Assembly (NCBI GenBank): GCA_031266435.1
Contig: JAISAZ010000096.1
Coordinates: 1-37,836, forward strand
Direction: 5' to 3'
Length of the DNA: 37,836 bases
Source: Accumulibacter sp.
Lineage (GTDB): Bacteria; Pseudomonadota; Gammaproteobacteria; Burkholderiales; Rhodocyclaceae
A program made the position numbers and the translations under genes. This document shows, in pieces, positions 9,118 through 17,484 of the stretch; within the stretch, counting starts at the first letter, position 1; each line of letters opens with the position of its first letter. The notes under the pieces were generated by a model. The model worked only from the letters and a program-made list of their open reading frames with translations. It was not told the DNA's origin and made no database searches.

Positions 9118-9123
9118 TATAAT
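9118..9123 (+). promoter_or_regulatory. Candidate -10 box for the ABC transporter operon
   Basis: TATAAT at 9118-9123 lies in an AT-rich stretch with long A-runs upstream, 62 bp before the binding-protein start. No good -35 hexamer is seen at 16-18 bp, so the promoter may rely on the A-tract or an activator. I saw no Fur-type box. Confidence 0.4.
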
Positions 9124-9184
9124 CCAAATCAAAACAATAGGCATTCCCACTCATTTCCGTCAATCATCCTGTGAGGAGATCACT

Positions 9185-10186
9185 ATGCGTGTATTGAAGA
9201 AGATTGCCTCGGCGTGTGCCGTCGCGGCATTGTGCGGCGCTTTCTCGGCGGGCGTTCAGGCTCAGGAACAGAAGCTGTACGTCTATACGTCGATGAAGGA
9301 GTCGATGCTCAACGATATCCGGGCCTCGTTTGCGAAAAAGCATCCCGAAGTCAAGCTCGAATACCAGTCCGCCGGCGCGGGCAAGCTGATGGCGAAGATC
9401 GCCGCCGAGCGCGAATCGGGGAAAATCCTCGCCGACGTTCTCTGGACGAGTGAAGTTCCCGATTTTTACCACCTGAAGAGCCAGGGCATCCTGCTGCCCT
9501 TCATCCCCGCCGAAATCAAGTCGATCCGCAACCCGTTGCCCGACTACGACGGTTCGTTTACCGCGATCCGCCTGGGGACGCTCGGCATCGCGTACAACAC
9601 GCGCTTCATCAAGGAAGCCCCGAAAACCTGGGACGACCTGAAGAAATCCGAATTCAAGGGCGCTTTCGGTATCGCGAACCCGGCGCTTTCTGGAACGGCG
9701 TACATGAGCGTCGCGACGATCTCGAAGACCTTCGGCTGGAGTTTCTTCGAAGCCTTGCGCGCGAACGGCGCCAAAATGGGCAAGGGTTCGGGACAGGTGA
9801 TCGACGATACGGCGTCGGGTGATCTGGTCGCGAGCTTGGCCGTTGATTACATCACGCTCGACAAGATCAAGAAGGGCGCGACGATGGCGCTCGTTTATCC
9901 GCCCGAAATGCTCGTCATTCCAAGTCCGGTCGCCATTTTCAAGGACAGCCCGAACGCCCTGGCCGCGAAGAAATTCGTCGACTTCATGGTCTCGAAGGAG
10001 GGGCAGTCGATCATTGCCGAGCAAGGCACGCTACCGGTGCGCCCGGACGTGAAGCTTCCCGAGAGCTACAAGCTCCCGTCGGTTGAAGACGCGGTGAAGC
10101 GCGCGATGGCGATCGACTACCAGCAGTTCATGCAAGAAAAGGAAAGCAATATCAAGAAGTTCACCGAAATAATGCAAAAGAAGTAA
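9185..10186 (+). CDS. ABC transporter periplasmic binding protein, iron/AfuA-like family
   Basis: This is the periplasmic substrate-binding protein of the importer encoded at 9185-14067. The ATG at 9185 has GAGGAG six bases upstream. A signal peptide covers about residues 1-26 (cationic MRVLKK, hydrophobic core, cleavage after GVQA). The mature protein starts QEQKLYVYTSMKESMLNDI and contains the typical fold-D segments LGTLGIAYNTRFI, PKTWDDL, GAFGIANPALSGTAYM and AAKKFVDFMVSKEGQ. This group includes Fe(III) binders and AfuA-like binders of phosphorylated sugars. I see no clear double-tyrosine iron motif (the nearest is AVDYITLDK), so the substrate is uncertain. Length 333 aa is normal. It is followed after 19 bp by an ATPase gene. 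Confidence 0.85.
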   Translation: MRVLKKIASACAVAALCGAFSAGVQAQEQKLYVYTSMKESMLNDIRASFAKKHPEVKLEYQSAGAGKLMAKIAAERESGKILADVLWTSEVPDFYHLKSQGILLPFIPAEIKSIRNPLPDYDGSFTAIRLGTLGIAYNTRFIKEAPKTWDDLKKSEFKGAFGIANPALSGTAYMSVATISKTFGWSFFEALRANGAKMGKGSGQVIDDTASGDLVASLAVDYITLDKIKKGATMALVYPPEMLVIPSPVAIFKDSPNALAAKKFVDFMVSKEGQSIIAEQGTLPVRPDVKLPESYKLPSVEDAVKRAMAIDYQQFMQEKESNIKKFTEIMQKK

Positions 10187-10205
10187 TCGCCGGGTCGCGC
10201 GCATC

Positions 10206-11297
10206 ATGGCGGATGTTCGTATTTCGGAAGTATCGAAACGCTACGCGGAGAAAAGCGTTCTCGAATCCCTGTCGCTCGAGGTGCGCGACGGCGAGTGTTT
10301 CACGCTCCTGGGGCCGTCCGGCTGCGGCAAGACGGTCCTCCTGCGCCTGATCGCCGGTTTCGAGTCGCCCGACAGCGGGACGATCAGCATCGGAGGCGAG
10401 TCCGTCGCCGATGCGGCGACGGGGCAACGTTTGCCGCCGGATCAGCGCGGCCTGGGGATGGTTTTCCAGGATTACGCCGTCTGGCCGCATATGAGCGTTT
10501 ATGAGAACGTCGCGTATCCGCTCAAGCTCGCGGGTTCGACCGCGTTGCGCGAGCGGACGATGCGCGCGATTGGTCTCGTGGGGCTCGATAAGCTTGAGCA
10601 GCGTTTTCCGTCGCAGCTCTCGGGCGGGCAGCAGCAGCGCGTCGCGTTGGCACGCGCGCTCGTTTCCGAGCCTCGCCTTCTTTTGCTCGACGAGCCGCTG
10701 AACAATCTGGATGCCCACCTGCGCGAGGAAATGCGCTTTGAAATCAAGGCATTGCAACGGCAACTCGGCGTCACGATCCTCTATATCACGCACGACCAGG
10801 AAATCGCTCTGGGGATTTCCGACCGGATCGCCGTCATGGACGAGCGTGGGCGCCTGCGCCAGATCGGAGCGCCTGACGAAGTCTATGAACACCCGGTCGA
10901 CGACTTCATTTTCCGCTTTCTCGGCGTGGCCAACTTCCTGCCGGTGAGGCGCGAGGACGGCGTCCTGCGCATTGCGGGCCTGCCCGAACCCTGGCGCGGA
11001 CCCGCGCCCGACAAACCCGGCGATGTTCTGACGGTCGGCTTTCGCCCCAGCGACGTGGCGCTCGCGCCCGAAAGCGGCGATTCGACCGGTTTGTCCGGCG
11101 TCGTCCGTCGGGCGAGTTTTCTGGGCGCGCAGATGGATTATCTGATCGACGTTGCCGGGACGCAGATTCGCGCGGCGCTGCCGAGCCACGAGTGCGTCGC
11201 GCGCGGCCTCGTGTTCGCCGAAGGCGATTCGTGCAGGGTCGAGCTTGCGAACGCGCACTGGTTCGAGGGCGAGATCACCAACAAGGGAATCCTCTAG
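10206..11297 (+). CDS. ABC transporter ATPase, first of two in the operon
   Basis: This is a cytoplasmic ATPase that would power the importer (363 aa). The Walker A GPSGCGKTVLLRL, Q-loop region GMVFQDYAVWPHMS, signature QLSGGQQQRVALARAL, Walker B LLLLDEPLNNLD and switch ITHDQEIAL are all intact. A C-terminal TOBE-like part follows from about residue 250, as in CUT1/iron-type ATPases. No strong ribosome site precedes the ATG at 10206. One base separates its TAG from the permease ATG, so coupling is likely. A second, different ATPase lies after the permease (12991), so the pair could form a heterodimer. The sequence alone cannot exclude two alternative homodimers. Confidence 0.9.
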   Translation: MADVRISEVSKRYAEKSVLESLSLEVRDGECFTLLGPSGCGKTVLLRLIAGFESPDSGTISIGGESVADAATGQRLPPDQRGLGMVFQDYAVWPHMSVYENVAYPLKLAGSTALRERTMRAIGLVGLDKLEQRFPSQLSGGQQQRVALARALVSEPRLLLLDEPLNNLDAHLREEMRFEIKALQRQLGVTILYITHDQEIALGISDRIAVMDERGRLRQIGAPDEVYEHPVDDFIFRFLGVANFLPVRREDGVLRIAGLPEPWRGPAPDKPGDVLTVGFRPSDVALAPESGDSTGLSGVVRRASFLGAQMDYLIDVAGTQIRAALPSHECVARGLVFAEGDSCRVELANAHWFEGEITNKGIL

Positions 11298-11298
11298 C

Positions 11299-12984
11299 AT
11301 GGGCAAGACCTCCCGTTTCGGCACCGCTCAGCTTTTGTTCGTGCTCTCGGTCGGCATTCTCGTCGTCGTCGTCGCCGTTCCGATGCTGCTGATTTTTTTC
11401 AACGCCTTCTGGGTCAATGGTCACTTCAACGTCGCGGACGTGATCCGCGTGCTCCGGCAGAGCGAAACCTACGAAGCCCTCTTGAATTCGCTCTTCCTGT
11501 CGTCCGGCGTCACGATAACCGGGACCTTGGTCGGCACCTTTTTCGCCTGGCTCGTCACGCGGACCGACCTGCCTCTCAAAAAGACGATGAAGCTCCTCTT
11601 CCTCGTGCCCTTCATGCTCCCGGCCTTCATCGGAGCGCTCGCGTGGAAGATGCTGCTCTCGCCGCGCGCGGGCTATATCAATCGCCTGTTCATGGACGTT
11701 TTCGGTTTCAGCAGCCCGATTTTCGACATCTATACCTACGCCGGGATCATCCTCGTCGAGACGATGTACCTTTTCCCTTTCGTCTTCATCCAGGTCAGCG
11801 GCGCGCTCGAACGCATGGATCCCACGCTCGAAGAATCGGCGCGGATTTCCGGCGCCGACCTCTTTACGATCACGCGGAAGATAACGATCCCGCTCGTCAT
11901 GCCGTCGATCCTTTCCGGCGCCTTGCTGATCATGCTCTATTCGATGGCGCATTTCGGAACGGTCGCCGTCCTGGGCGTCGAGACCGGAATCTATAACATC
12001 CCGACCCTGATCTACGAAAAAATCCACCAGAGCGCCGGGAGCTTCGACTCGATCCGAACGGCGACGGTTCTTGCGACGGTCCTCGTCATTACGGCGGCCT
12101 TCATCCTCTGGCTCCAGAACCGCGTCCTGAACCAGGGGCGCTACCAGATCATCGCCGGGAAGAGTTTCCGACCCTCCGAACTCAAGTTGCGCACGTGGCG
12201 GATTCCGATGCTCGTTTTCTGCCTGCTCTACATCGGGCTGACGATCGTCTTGCCGACCGTGACGATCTTCATGGTCGGCGGCCTGAAGACCTACGGCCTG
12301 CCCTTCGTCTCAGAAAACATGACGTGGGAAAACTATCGCTACATCCTGTTCGAATGGGATCTGACGCGCGACGCGATCTGGAACAGCGTCTCTCTCGGCC
12401 TGTCCGCCGCGCTGATCACGATGTTCGCCGGGGTCATCATCTCGTACGTGATCGTCAAGATGAAGGTGCGCGGGAAAGGCATCCTCGAATTCCTCGGCAT
12501 GCTGCCCTTCTCCGTTCCGGGGTCGGTGATCGCTCTCGGCGTCATCCTGGCGTGGAGCGGAAAATACGGAATCAACCTCTACAACACGGTCTGGATCATC
12601 CTCGTCGCCTACGTCGCGCGCTATATGGCGTTCTCCTTGAAAGCCAACTCAGCCGCGCTCGAACAGGTTCACGATTCGCTCGTCGAAGCGGCGCGCGCAT
12701 CGGGCGCGACGATGTGGCAAGCGCTGAAGGACGTGGTCGTCCCCCTCGTCCGCCCAGGGATGATGGCGGCGTTTTTCCTGATCTTTCTTCCGGCGCTCCG
12801 CGAACTGACCGTGTCGGTGCTGCTCTACGGCCCGACGACGCGCACGATCGGCGTCGCGATCTACACGCTCAACGAGGACGGCGAGACCGTCTATTCCGCC
12901 GCGCTCGCGGGGATCGCGCTCGTCATCATCGTGACCGGAGAAATTCTGATCAAGCGGCTCGTCGCCGGAAAAAGCAACGCTTAG
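11299..12984 (+). CDS. ABC transporter permease, fused two-domain iron/AfuB-like type
   Basis: This is a 561-residue inner-membrane permease made of two fused transport domains with about twelve hydrophobic segments. The ATG at 11299 lies one base after the ATPase stop. Each half carries a coupling EAA loop: EESARISGADLFTITRKITI in the first half and VEAARASGATMWQALKDVVV in the second, the docking sites for the ATPases. The fused FbpB/AfuB-type form usually pairs with a single ATPase gene. Here it is flanked by two ATPase genes, which would allow each EAA loop to contact a different subunit. The length and the presence of both halves suggest a working protein. Confidence 0.9.
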   Translation: MGKTSRFGTAQLLFVLSVGILVVVVAVPMLLIFFNAFWVNGHFNVADVIRVLRQSETYEALLNSLFLSSGVTITGTLVGTFFAWLVTRTDLPLKKTMKLLFLVPFMLPAFIGALAWKMLLSPRAGYINRLFMDVFGFSSPIFDIYTYAGIILVETMYLFPFVFIQVSGALERMDPTLEESARISGADLFTITRKITIPLVMPSILSGALLIMLYSMAHFGTVAVLGVETGIYNIPTLIYEKIHQSAGSFDSIRTATVLATVLVITAAFILWLQNRVLNQGRYQIIAGKSFRPSELKLRTWRIPMLVFCLLYIGLTIVLPTVTIFMVGGLKTYGLPFVSENMTWENYRYILFEWDLTRDAIWNSVSLGLSAALITMFAGVIISYVIVKMKVRGKGILEFLGMLPFSVPGSVIALGVILAWSGKYGINLYNTVWIILVAYVARYMAFSLKANSAALEQVHDSLVEAARASGATMWQALKDVVVPLVRPGMMAAFFLIFLPALRELTVSVLLYGPTTRTIGVAIYTLNEDGETVYSAALAGIALVIIVTGEILIKRLVAGKSNA

Positions 12985-12990
12985 GAAAGA

Positions 12991-14067
12991 ATGATGGCCT
13001 ATATCGAATTGCGCCAGGTTTCCAAGCATTTCGGCGACGTCGTCGCCGTCGATCGGCTCGACCTCAATATCGAGCAGGGCGAATGCATTGCGATGCTCGG
13101 CCCGTCGGGTTGCGGAAAGACGACGACGCTACGCATGGTCGCCGGTTTTGAAGACCTCGACGACGGCGAAATTCGCGTCGGCGAACGCTGTCTTTCCTCA
13201 AAAAAGAAAAATTTCTACATTCCGCCTGAAGACCGCAATTTCGGCATGGTTTTTCAGGCATTCGCCGTCTGGCCGCACCTTTCGATTTACGAAAACGTCG
13301 CCTTCCCGCTCCGCATCCGCAAATTGCCGAAGGAAGAGATAGCCAAGCGCACCGAAGAGGCGCTCAAACATACGAACCTCTTCTCGGTGGCGTCGAACCG
13401 CCCCGACGACCTGTCGGGCGGCGGAAAACAGCGCGTCGCGCTCGCGCGCGCGCTCGCAATCCGTCCCGACGTCATGCTCCTCGACGAGCCGCTTTCGAGC
13501 CTCGACCCGCACTTCCGCGAAGAAATGCGCTTCGAGATCAAGGACCTTCAGCGGCGTTTCGGTTTTTCCATCCTCTACGTCACCCATGACCAGTCCGAGG
13601 CGATGGCGCTTTCCGACCGGATTCTCGTCATGCGCCTGGGCGTCGTCCAGCAGACCGGAACGCCGCTCGAAGTCTACGGCAGCCCGAGCAATCGCTTCGT
13701 GTTCGAATTCATCGGTCTTTCGTCGTTCATCGAAACCGCCCTCGGCGCCGACGGAATGTCAATCGACGGCGTGTCTTATCCCTGGCCGAACGGTATGCTT
13801 CCGGCGGAGGACATCCGCGCGGACGGGCGCGGCGTGCTCGCCGTGCGTCCTTTCGAGATCGAATTTCTCGACCCCGTGGGTACGGCGGGCGTTCCCGGCG
13901 CCGTGACGCGCAAAGTCTTTCTGGGCGAGACGATAGACTACCGCATCCAGGTCGGCGGAACCGAAGTCCGCGTGCAAAAGACCCGGCGCGACCCCGGCCC
14001 CGCGGTCGGCGAAAACGTCAAGCTGGGATTCCCGCAGCCGCACTGGTACCGCGTCGGCGGAGATTGA
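12991..14067 (+). CDS. ABC transporter ATPase, second of two in the operon
   Basis: This is the second ATPase of the importer (358 aa). AGGAAAG sits just before two consecutive ATG codons (12991 and 12994); spacing favours 12994 slightly. The Walker A GPSGCGKTTTLRM, Q-loop FGMVFQAFAVWPHLS, signature DLSGGGKQRVALARAL, Walker B MLLDEPLSSLD and switch VTHDQSEAMALSDRI are all present. A TOBE-type C-terminal part follows. It differs clearly from the first ATPase through most of its length, so it is not a recent duplicate. Both have intact catalytic motifs, so neither is an obvious inactive partner. It is the last gene of the operon; a repeat block with a GC hairpin follows. Confidence 0.9.
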   Translation: MMAYIELRQVSKHFGDVVAVDRLDLNIEQGECIAMLGPSGCGKTTTLRMVAGFEDLDDGEIRVGERCLSSKKKNFYIPPEDRNFGMVFQAFAVWPHLSIYENVAFPLRIRKLPKEEIAKRTEEALKHTNLFSVASNRPDDLSGGGKQRVALARALAIRPDVMLLDEPLSSLDPHFREEMRFEIKDLQRRFGFSILYVTHDQSEAMALSDRILVMRLGVVQQTGTPLEVYGSPSNRFVFEFIGLSSFIETALGADGMSIDGVSYPWPNGMLPAEDIRADGRGVLAVRPFEIEFLDPVGTAGVPGAVTRKVFLGETIDYRIQVGGTEVRVQKTRRDPGPAVGENVKLGFPQPHWYRVGGD

Positions 14068-14071
14068 CCCT

Positions 14072-14174
14072 ATCAGGTATCAGGAATCAGATCAATTAGC
14101 GGCGGCTTCGCCGCCGGAGAAGAGGAACGAAACACCGGTCGGTTTTCATCTGATCCCTGATTCCTGATCCCTGT
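14072..14174. repeat. Second copy of the composite intergenic repeat module
   Basis: ATCAGGTATCAGGAATCAG-type heptads (14072-14096) are followed by the hairpin GGCGGC-TTC-GCCGCC (14101-14115), GGTCGGTTTTCATC (14137-14150) and CTGATCC/CTGATTC heptads to about 14174. The order matches 8884-8990. It separates two convergent genes, so the hairpin could also help end transcription, but there is no T-run. Confidence 0.75.
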
Positions 14175-14177
14175 CTG

Positions 14178-14660
14178 TCATTCCATGTCGAACTCGAAGT
14201 CGGCAGCCAGTCCGTCCTCGACGATCACCTGAAGGTGGCGGTGTCCGGCGGGTTCGTCGGGACCGACGACCCATTCGCCGAAGATGCGGTTTCCGGCGGG
14301 GACGAGCTGCCGCTGGCTGACCTGCACGCGTCGCTCGTGCGGGAGGAAAAAAACGGTGCGCCCCGATGCATCGCGCGTCTCGGAAGCCGTTTTTTCCGAA
14401 GACGGCAGGAGGTATTCCTCGCGGACGCTCAAGCTACGCTTTTTCGTCCGAACCTCGATGACCCATCCGTAACGCTGTTCTTTTCGGCGCGGCACGACGG
14501 AAGTTTCGGTAAACCGGGTCTTCCTCGGATCGCCGGCGTCGAAAAGACCGAATTCAGCGCGAACGATCTCGACGGCGTCGTCTTTCGGCGCGTCGGCGAG
14601 GACGCGCGGCGAAAAGCAGAGCGCGAGTACGAAAAGGAGTGACGGAAGCGCGAAATTCAT
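14178..14660 (-). CDS. Small secreted protein of unknown function
   Basis: I do not recognise this 160-residue protein. The ATG at 14660 has GGAGG about five bases upstream, which supports translation. It starts with a clear signal peptide (MNFALPSLLFVLALCFSPRV, cleavage near VLADA). The mature part is charged, with no transmembrane segment, lipobox or cysteine pair. It contains a tandem of strand-like segments (QRYGWVIEVRTKKRSLSVRE, GRTVFFLPHERRVQVSQRQL, NRIFGEWVVGPDEPAGHRHL), compatible with a small beta-rich periplasmic fold. It points away from the HD-GYP gene, with which it shares a 296-bp divergent spacer. An upstream frame overlaps its start as ATGA, but I could not show that frame to be real. 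Confidence 0.7.
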   Translation of the reverse strand: MNFALPSLLFVLALCFSPRVLADAPKDDAVEIVRAEFGLFDAGDPRKTRFTETSVVPRRKEQRYGWVIEVRTKKRSLSVREEYLLPSSEKTASETRDASGRTVFFLPHERRVQVSQRQLVPAGNRIFGEWVVGPDEPAGHRHLQVIVEDGLAADFEFDME

Positions 14661-14898
14661 CGCGCCTCCGAGAGGGTTGCGATCTTGCGCGGCGGGTAGA
14701 CAGGAACGTGAAGCATTGCGGCGACTCCGGGAATGATCAAAACGAACGGTCGGGCGCTCTTTCTGGATCGGTGCGCGCCCGATTTTGGGCCATTGTCGCC
14801 GATACGGCGGCGTTTTGCATTACGAAAAGTTTTTCTCGCCGAATCCGGCGTGCAATGGAAAAAATCAGCCGTCAAACGCGTATTACCCAGTGCTGCGG

Positions 14899-14950
14899 TG
14901 AGATAATCGTGTCTGGACGCGCCGGGATTTTTTTGCACGGCGCGAGGGAA
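14899..14950 (+). promoter_or_regulatory. Candidate promoter and leader hairpin before the HD-GYP gene
   Basis: TG-A-GATAAT (14899-14907) resembles an extended -10 box. Downstream, CGCGCCG (14918-14924) and CGGCGCG (14938-14944) form a 7-bp stem with a loop containing seven Ts. The stem directly abuts the ribosome site AGGGAA (14945-14950), seven bases or so before the ATG at 14957. A folded leader could modulate ribosome access. This is inferred from sequence only. The rest of the 14661-14956 spacer shows nothing I can name. Confidence 0.35.
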
Positions 14951-14956
14951 CAGCTT

Positions 14957-16054
14957 ATGAATATCCATTTATCCGACGAAGTGACTGACAGGGAGGCGAT
15001 CGAAGAATTCGTCGAATCGCTGAGCGATTCCGTGTCGAAGATCGAAAGCAGTCTCGCCCGCCTGAAAAACGATCCGAGACACAAGGAGACGATCGAGTCG
15101 CTTTACAGCGCGGTACGCAATATCAAGGACGAAGCGCTTTACTACAAGATTGATCTGGCGGCCAAGCTCGTCCTGCCGATCGAAGTCTTGCTGATGCGCG
15201 CGTGCAACAACGAAATCACGTTCGAGAACGCGCTTCCAGACGCGCTCATCATGGCGTTCGACCAGATCGAACTCGCGATGGACGACGTTTTTTCCGGCGA
15301 AATGGCGAGCAGCCTTCCTCGGCTGACCGAGGGGCTCGAACGTCTGGCGTCGTCGTCGCCGCAGCACATCGACCAATGCGCGATCGAGTTGATCGATTCG
15401 CTTGGCGGAAGGCGGCTTCTGAGAGCGTCGAATTCGGAGCGCCGCAAGGCGGTCGGTGCCGCGTCCGTCGCGCGCTCCCCCGAACAGAGGGCGGGCGACC
15501 TGCGCTTTTTCCATTCCCTGGCAAATCTGTTCGAAAGCCGCTCGGAAAAGTTCAAGGGACGTACCCTGCGTCTGCTTCGTCTCGCGCTGAAGACGAACGA
15601 AATCAACAACAACACGATCGACCCCCTGCAACTCGAAGCCGCGATCTATATGCACGACGTCGGCATGATGTTCCTGCCCGAAAGAATATGGCTGAAACCC
15701 GAATACATGACGCCGGAAGAAAAGGAAATGCTGCGCGCGCATCCGGGCTACTCGGCGGGAATCATCGAGCGGATCGACGGCTGGTCCGACGCGGCGCAGA
15801 TGATCCTCGAACACCACGAGATGCCCGACGGACTGGGCTACCCGAAAAGGCTGGGCGCGGACGAAATCTGCGACGGCGCGAAAGTCCTCGCGATCGTCGA
15901 CGCCTTCGAGTCGATCATGCTCAAGCACAGCCAGCGTGGGAAAAACCGTTCGATCATGCGCGCGATCGCCGAAATCAACGCGTGCAACAACCAGTTTGCG
16001 CCCGAATGGATCGAGCCGTTCAACAAGGTCATCCGGCAGACGGTGGAAGCCTGA
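14957..16054 (+). CDS. HD-GYP-domain protein with degenerate Hpt-like N-terminus
   Basis: The 365-residue protein has two parts. Residues about 10-115 resemble an Hpt domain in layout (LYSAVRNIKDEALYYKIDLA followed by helices), but the phosphorylated histidine expected in the H-x-I-K-G segment is absent (R54-N55-I-K-D). Residues about 185-350 form an HD-GYP domain, the family of cyclic-di-GMP phosphodiesterases: HD at 233-234 (YMHDVGMMFLPERIW), HP at 262-263, HHEMPDGLGYP at 286-296 and VDAFES at 314-319. Two usual features are missing: the Lys of HDxGK is Met (M237), and the early GHSxRV-type histidine is replaced (FKGRTLRLL near 202). It may be a sensor or a weak enzyme. No receiver or transmembrane segment is seen, so it is probably cytoplasmic. 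The start at 14957 follows AGGGAA. tcdA begins 9 bp later. Confidence 0.85.
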   Translation: MNIHLSDEVTDREAIEEFVESLSDSVSKIESSLARLKNDPRHKETIESLYSAVRNIKDEALYYKIDLAAKLVLPIEVLLMRACNNEITFENALPDALIMAFDQIELAMDDVFSGEMASSLPRLTEGLERLASSSPQHIDQCAIELIDSLGGRRLLRASNSERRKAVGAASVARSPEQRAGDLRFFHSLANLFESRSEKFKGRTLRLLRLALKTNEINNNTIDPLQLEAAIYMHDVGMMFLPERIWLKPEYMTPEEKEMLRAHPGYSAGIIERIDGWSDAAQMILEHHEMPDGLGYPKRLGADEICDGAKVLAIVDAFESIMLKHSQRGKNRSIMRAIAEINACNNQFAPEWIEPFNKVIRQTVEA

Positions 16055-16063
16055 CGAGTCGGG

Positions 16064-16888
16064 ATGAAAGCTGACGTTTCCCGCCGTTTCGGCGGCGTCG
16101 GTCGCGTCTATGGCGTCGACGCGCTCGCGCGTTTTCAGGAAGCGCGCGTATGCGTCGTCGGTATCGGCGGCGTGGGTTCCTGGGCAGCCGAAGCGTTGGC
16201 GCGCTCGGCGGTCGGAAAAATCACGCTGATCGACCTCGATATGGTCGCCGAATCGAACGTCAACCGCCAGATACACGCCCTGGGCGAAGTTTTCGGGTGC
16301 GCGAAAACCACGCTGATGGCCGAGCGTATCCGCGCGATACACCCCGCTTGCGAAGTCGAGGAAATCGAGGATTTTGTGACGCCCGACAATCTCGACGCTT
16401 TTTTGGGACGGGGTTTTGACTTCGTCATCGACGCGATCGACCAACTGACCGTCAAGGCGGCGATGATCGCCTGGTGCAAGCGTCACGCGCTCCCGATCGT
16501 CACGACGGGCGGCGCGGGCGGGCGCATTGATCCCGCGCGGATCGGCGTCGCCGACCTCGCGGGAACTTTCCAGGACCCGCTGTTGTCGAAACTCCGAATG
16601 CTTCTGCGCCGCGATTACGCGGAGTGCGGCTTCCCGCGCGAAGCGAAACAATTCGGCGTCCCCGCCGTTTTTTCGAGCGAAGCGCTTCGCCGCCCATGCA
16701 CGGAAGACGCGGCTTCACCGGCCGCGCCGCGCGCGGGCTTGAGTTGCGTCGGCTACGGCTCGTCGGTCTGCATTACGGCGAGCTTCGGTTTTTTCGCCGC
16801 GGGCGAAGTCTTGCGGCATCTGGCTTCCCCCGACCCAATGCGCGCGGCGGAGAAGTCGGCGGTTTTACAAGGGGTTTGCGTTCGATGA
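16064..16888 (+). CDS. tcdA: tRNA threonylcarbamoyladenosine dehydratase (TcdA/CsdL)
   Basis: TcdA uses ATP to cyclise threonylcarbamoyladenosine at position 37 of ANN-decoding tRNAs. The protein (274 aa) belongs to the ThiF/MoeB/E1-like adenylating family. The nucleotide-binding VVGIGGVGSWAAEAL lies at 31-45, TLIDLDMV at 54-61 and SNVNRQIHALGEVFG at 64-78, with DFVIDAIDQLTVKA further on. The N-terminal RRFGGVGRVYG is the family signature that separates it from ThiF and MoeB. Near the C-terminus, GLSCVGYGSSVCITASFGFF contains the usual hydrophobic end. Its TGA overlaps the ATG of the next gene (ATGA at 16885-16888). Nine bases separate it from the HD-GYP gene. Confidence 0.93.
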   Translation: MKADVSRRFGGVGRVYGVDALARFQEARVCVVGIGGVGSWAAEALARSAVGKITLIDLDMVAESNVNRQIHALGEVFGCAKTTLMAERIRAIHPACEVEEIEDFVTPDNLDAFLGRGFDFVIDAIDQLTVKAAMIAWCKRHALPIVTTGGAGGRIDPARIGVADLAGTFQDPLLSKLRMLLRRDYAECGFPREAKQFGVPAVFSSEALRRPCTEDAASPAAPRAGLSCVGYGSSVCITASFGFFAAGEVLRHLASPDPMRAAEKSAVLQGVCVR

Positions 16889-17484
16889 TGCGTTTTTTTG
16901 CTTTTCTGCTTTTCTTTTTGACCGGCAGTGTTTGGGGTGAGGTTGAAACGCCCGCCGTGCCGCAACCGACGACGGCCGCCGAGGCGGACGCGCAACGGGA
17001 TCGCGCGTCGAAAATGCGCAGCGCCGCGAAGAAGCGCTACGAGCGCGAGAGCGCGGCGTGCTACAAGGAATTCTTCGTCAACGATTGCCTCGACAAAGCC
17101 AAGAAGCTCCGAACGCAGACGATGATCGAAGCGCGCCATCTCGACGCGCCCGCGCGTGAATTCCAGCAGAACGCCAAACGCGCCGACGCGGCCGCCAAGG
17201 CGAAGCAGCGCGAGATCGACCGGGTCGCGCGCGAGGAAGAGCAGACGAAAAGCGCTTCGGATTTTCACGCGAAAGTGGCTTCCGAAGCGGAGCAACGCGA
17301 AGTCAAGGCAAGCGACAGAGAACGCAAGGTCACCGAATCCCGGCGGAAAAGCGCGGCGGACGCTCAGAAGAGGCGGGAACGCCAGAAGAGCCGGGAAAAA
17401 CGCGAGGCCGACCGCGCCGCGAAAAAAGCGCGCGAAGAGGCGGCCACCGACGCGCGGATTGACGCGCGGACGCCGAAACCCTGA
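16885..17484 (+). CDS. Secreted, highly charged coiled-coil protein of unknown function
   Basis: This 199-residue protein starts at an ATG overlapping the tcdA stop, so it is translationally coupled to it. Residues 1-18 (MMRFFAFLLFFLTGSVWG) form a signal peptide. The mature protein is almost wholly Arg, Lys, Glu and Ala, predicted as one long helix or coiled coil. A conserved-looking pair of cysteines occurs in ACYKEFFVNDCLDKAKK (about 53-69) and could form a disulfide in the periplasm. The C-terminal part (KSREKREADRAAKKAREEA) is low complexity. The general look is TolA-like, but no TolA domain is recognisable. I assign no function. The reading is supported by the overlap, the codon use and the signal peptide. 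Confidence 0.7.
   Translation: MMRFFAFLLFFLTGSVWGEVETPAVPQPTTAAEADAQRDRASKMRSAAKKRYERESAACYKEFFVNDCLDKAKKLRTQTMIEARHLDAPAREFQQNAKRADAAAKAKQREIDRVAREEEQTKSASDFHAKVASEAEQREVKASDRERKVTESRRKSAADAQKRRERQKSREKREADRAAKKAREEAATDARIDARTPKP

Noticed and set aside
14657..14968. 103-codon minus frame overlapping the start of the small secreted protein as ATGA
   Set aside because: The overlap hints at coupling, but most of the frame covers the promoter and leader of the HD-GYP gene, has no ribosome site and no recognisable features.
14969..16651. 560-codon minus frame opposite the HD-GYP and tcdA genes
   Set aside because: It spans two well-supported genes on the other strand and has a low-complexity Arg/Asp/Val composition typical of antisense shadows.
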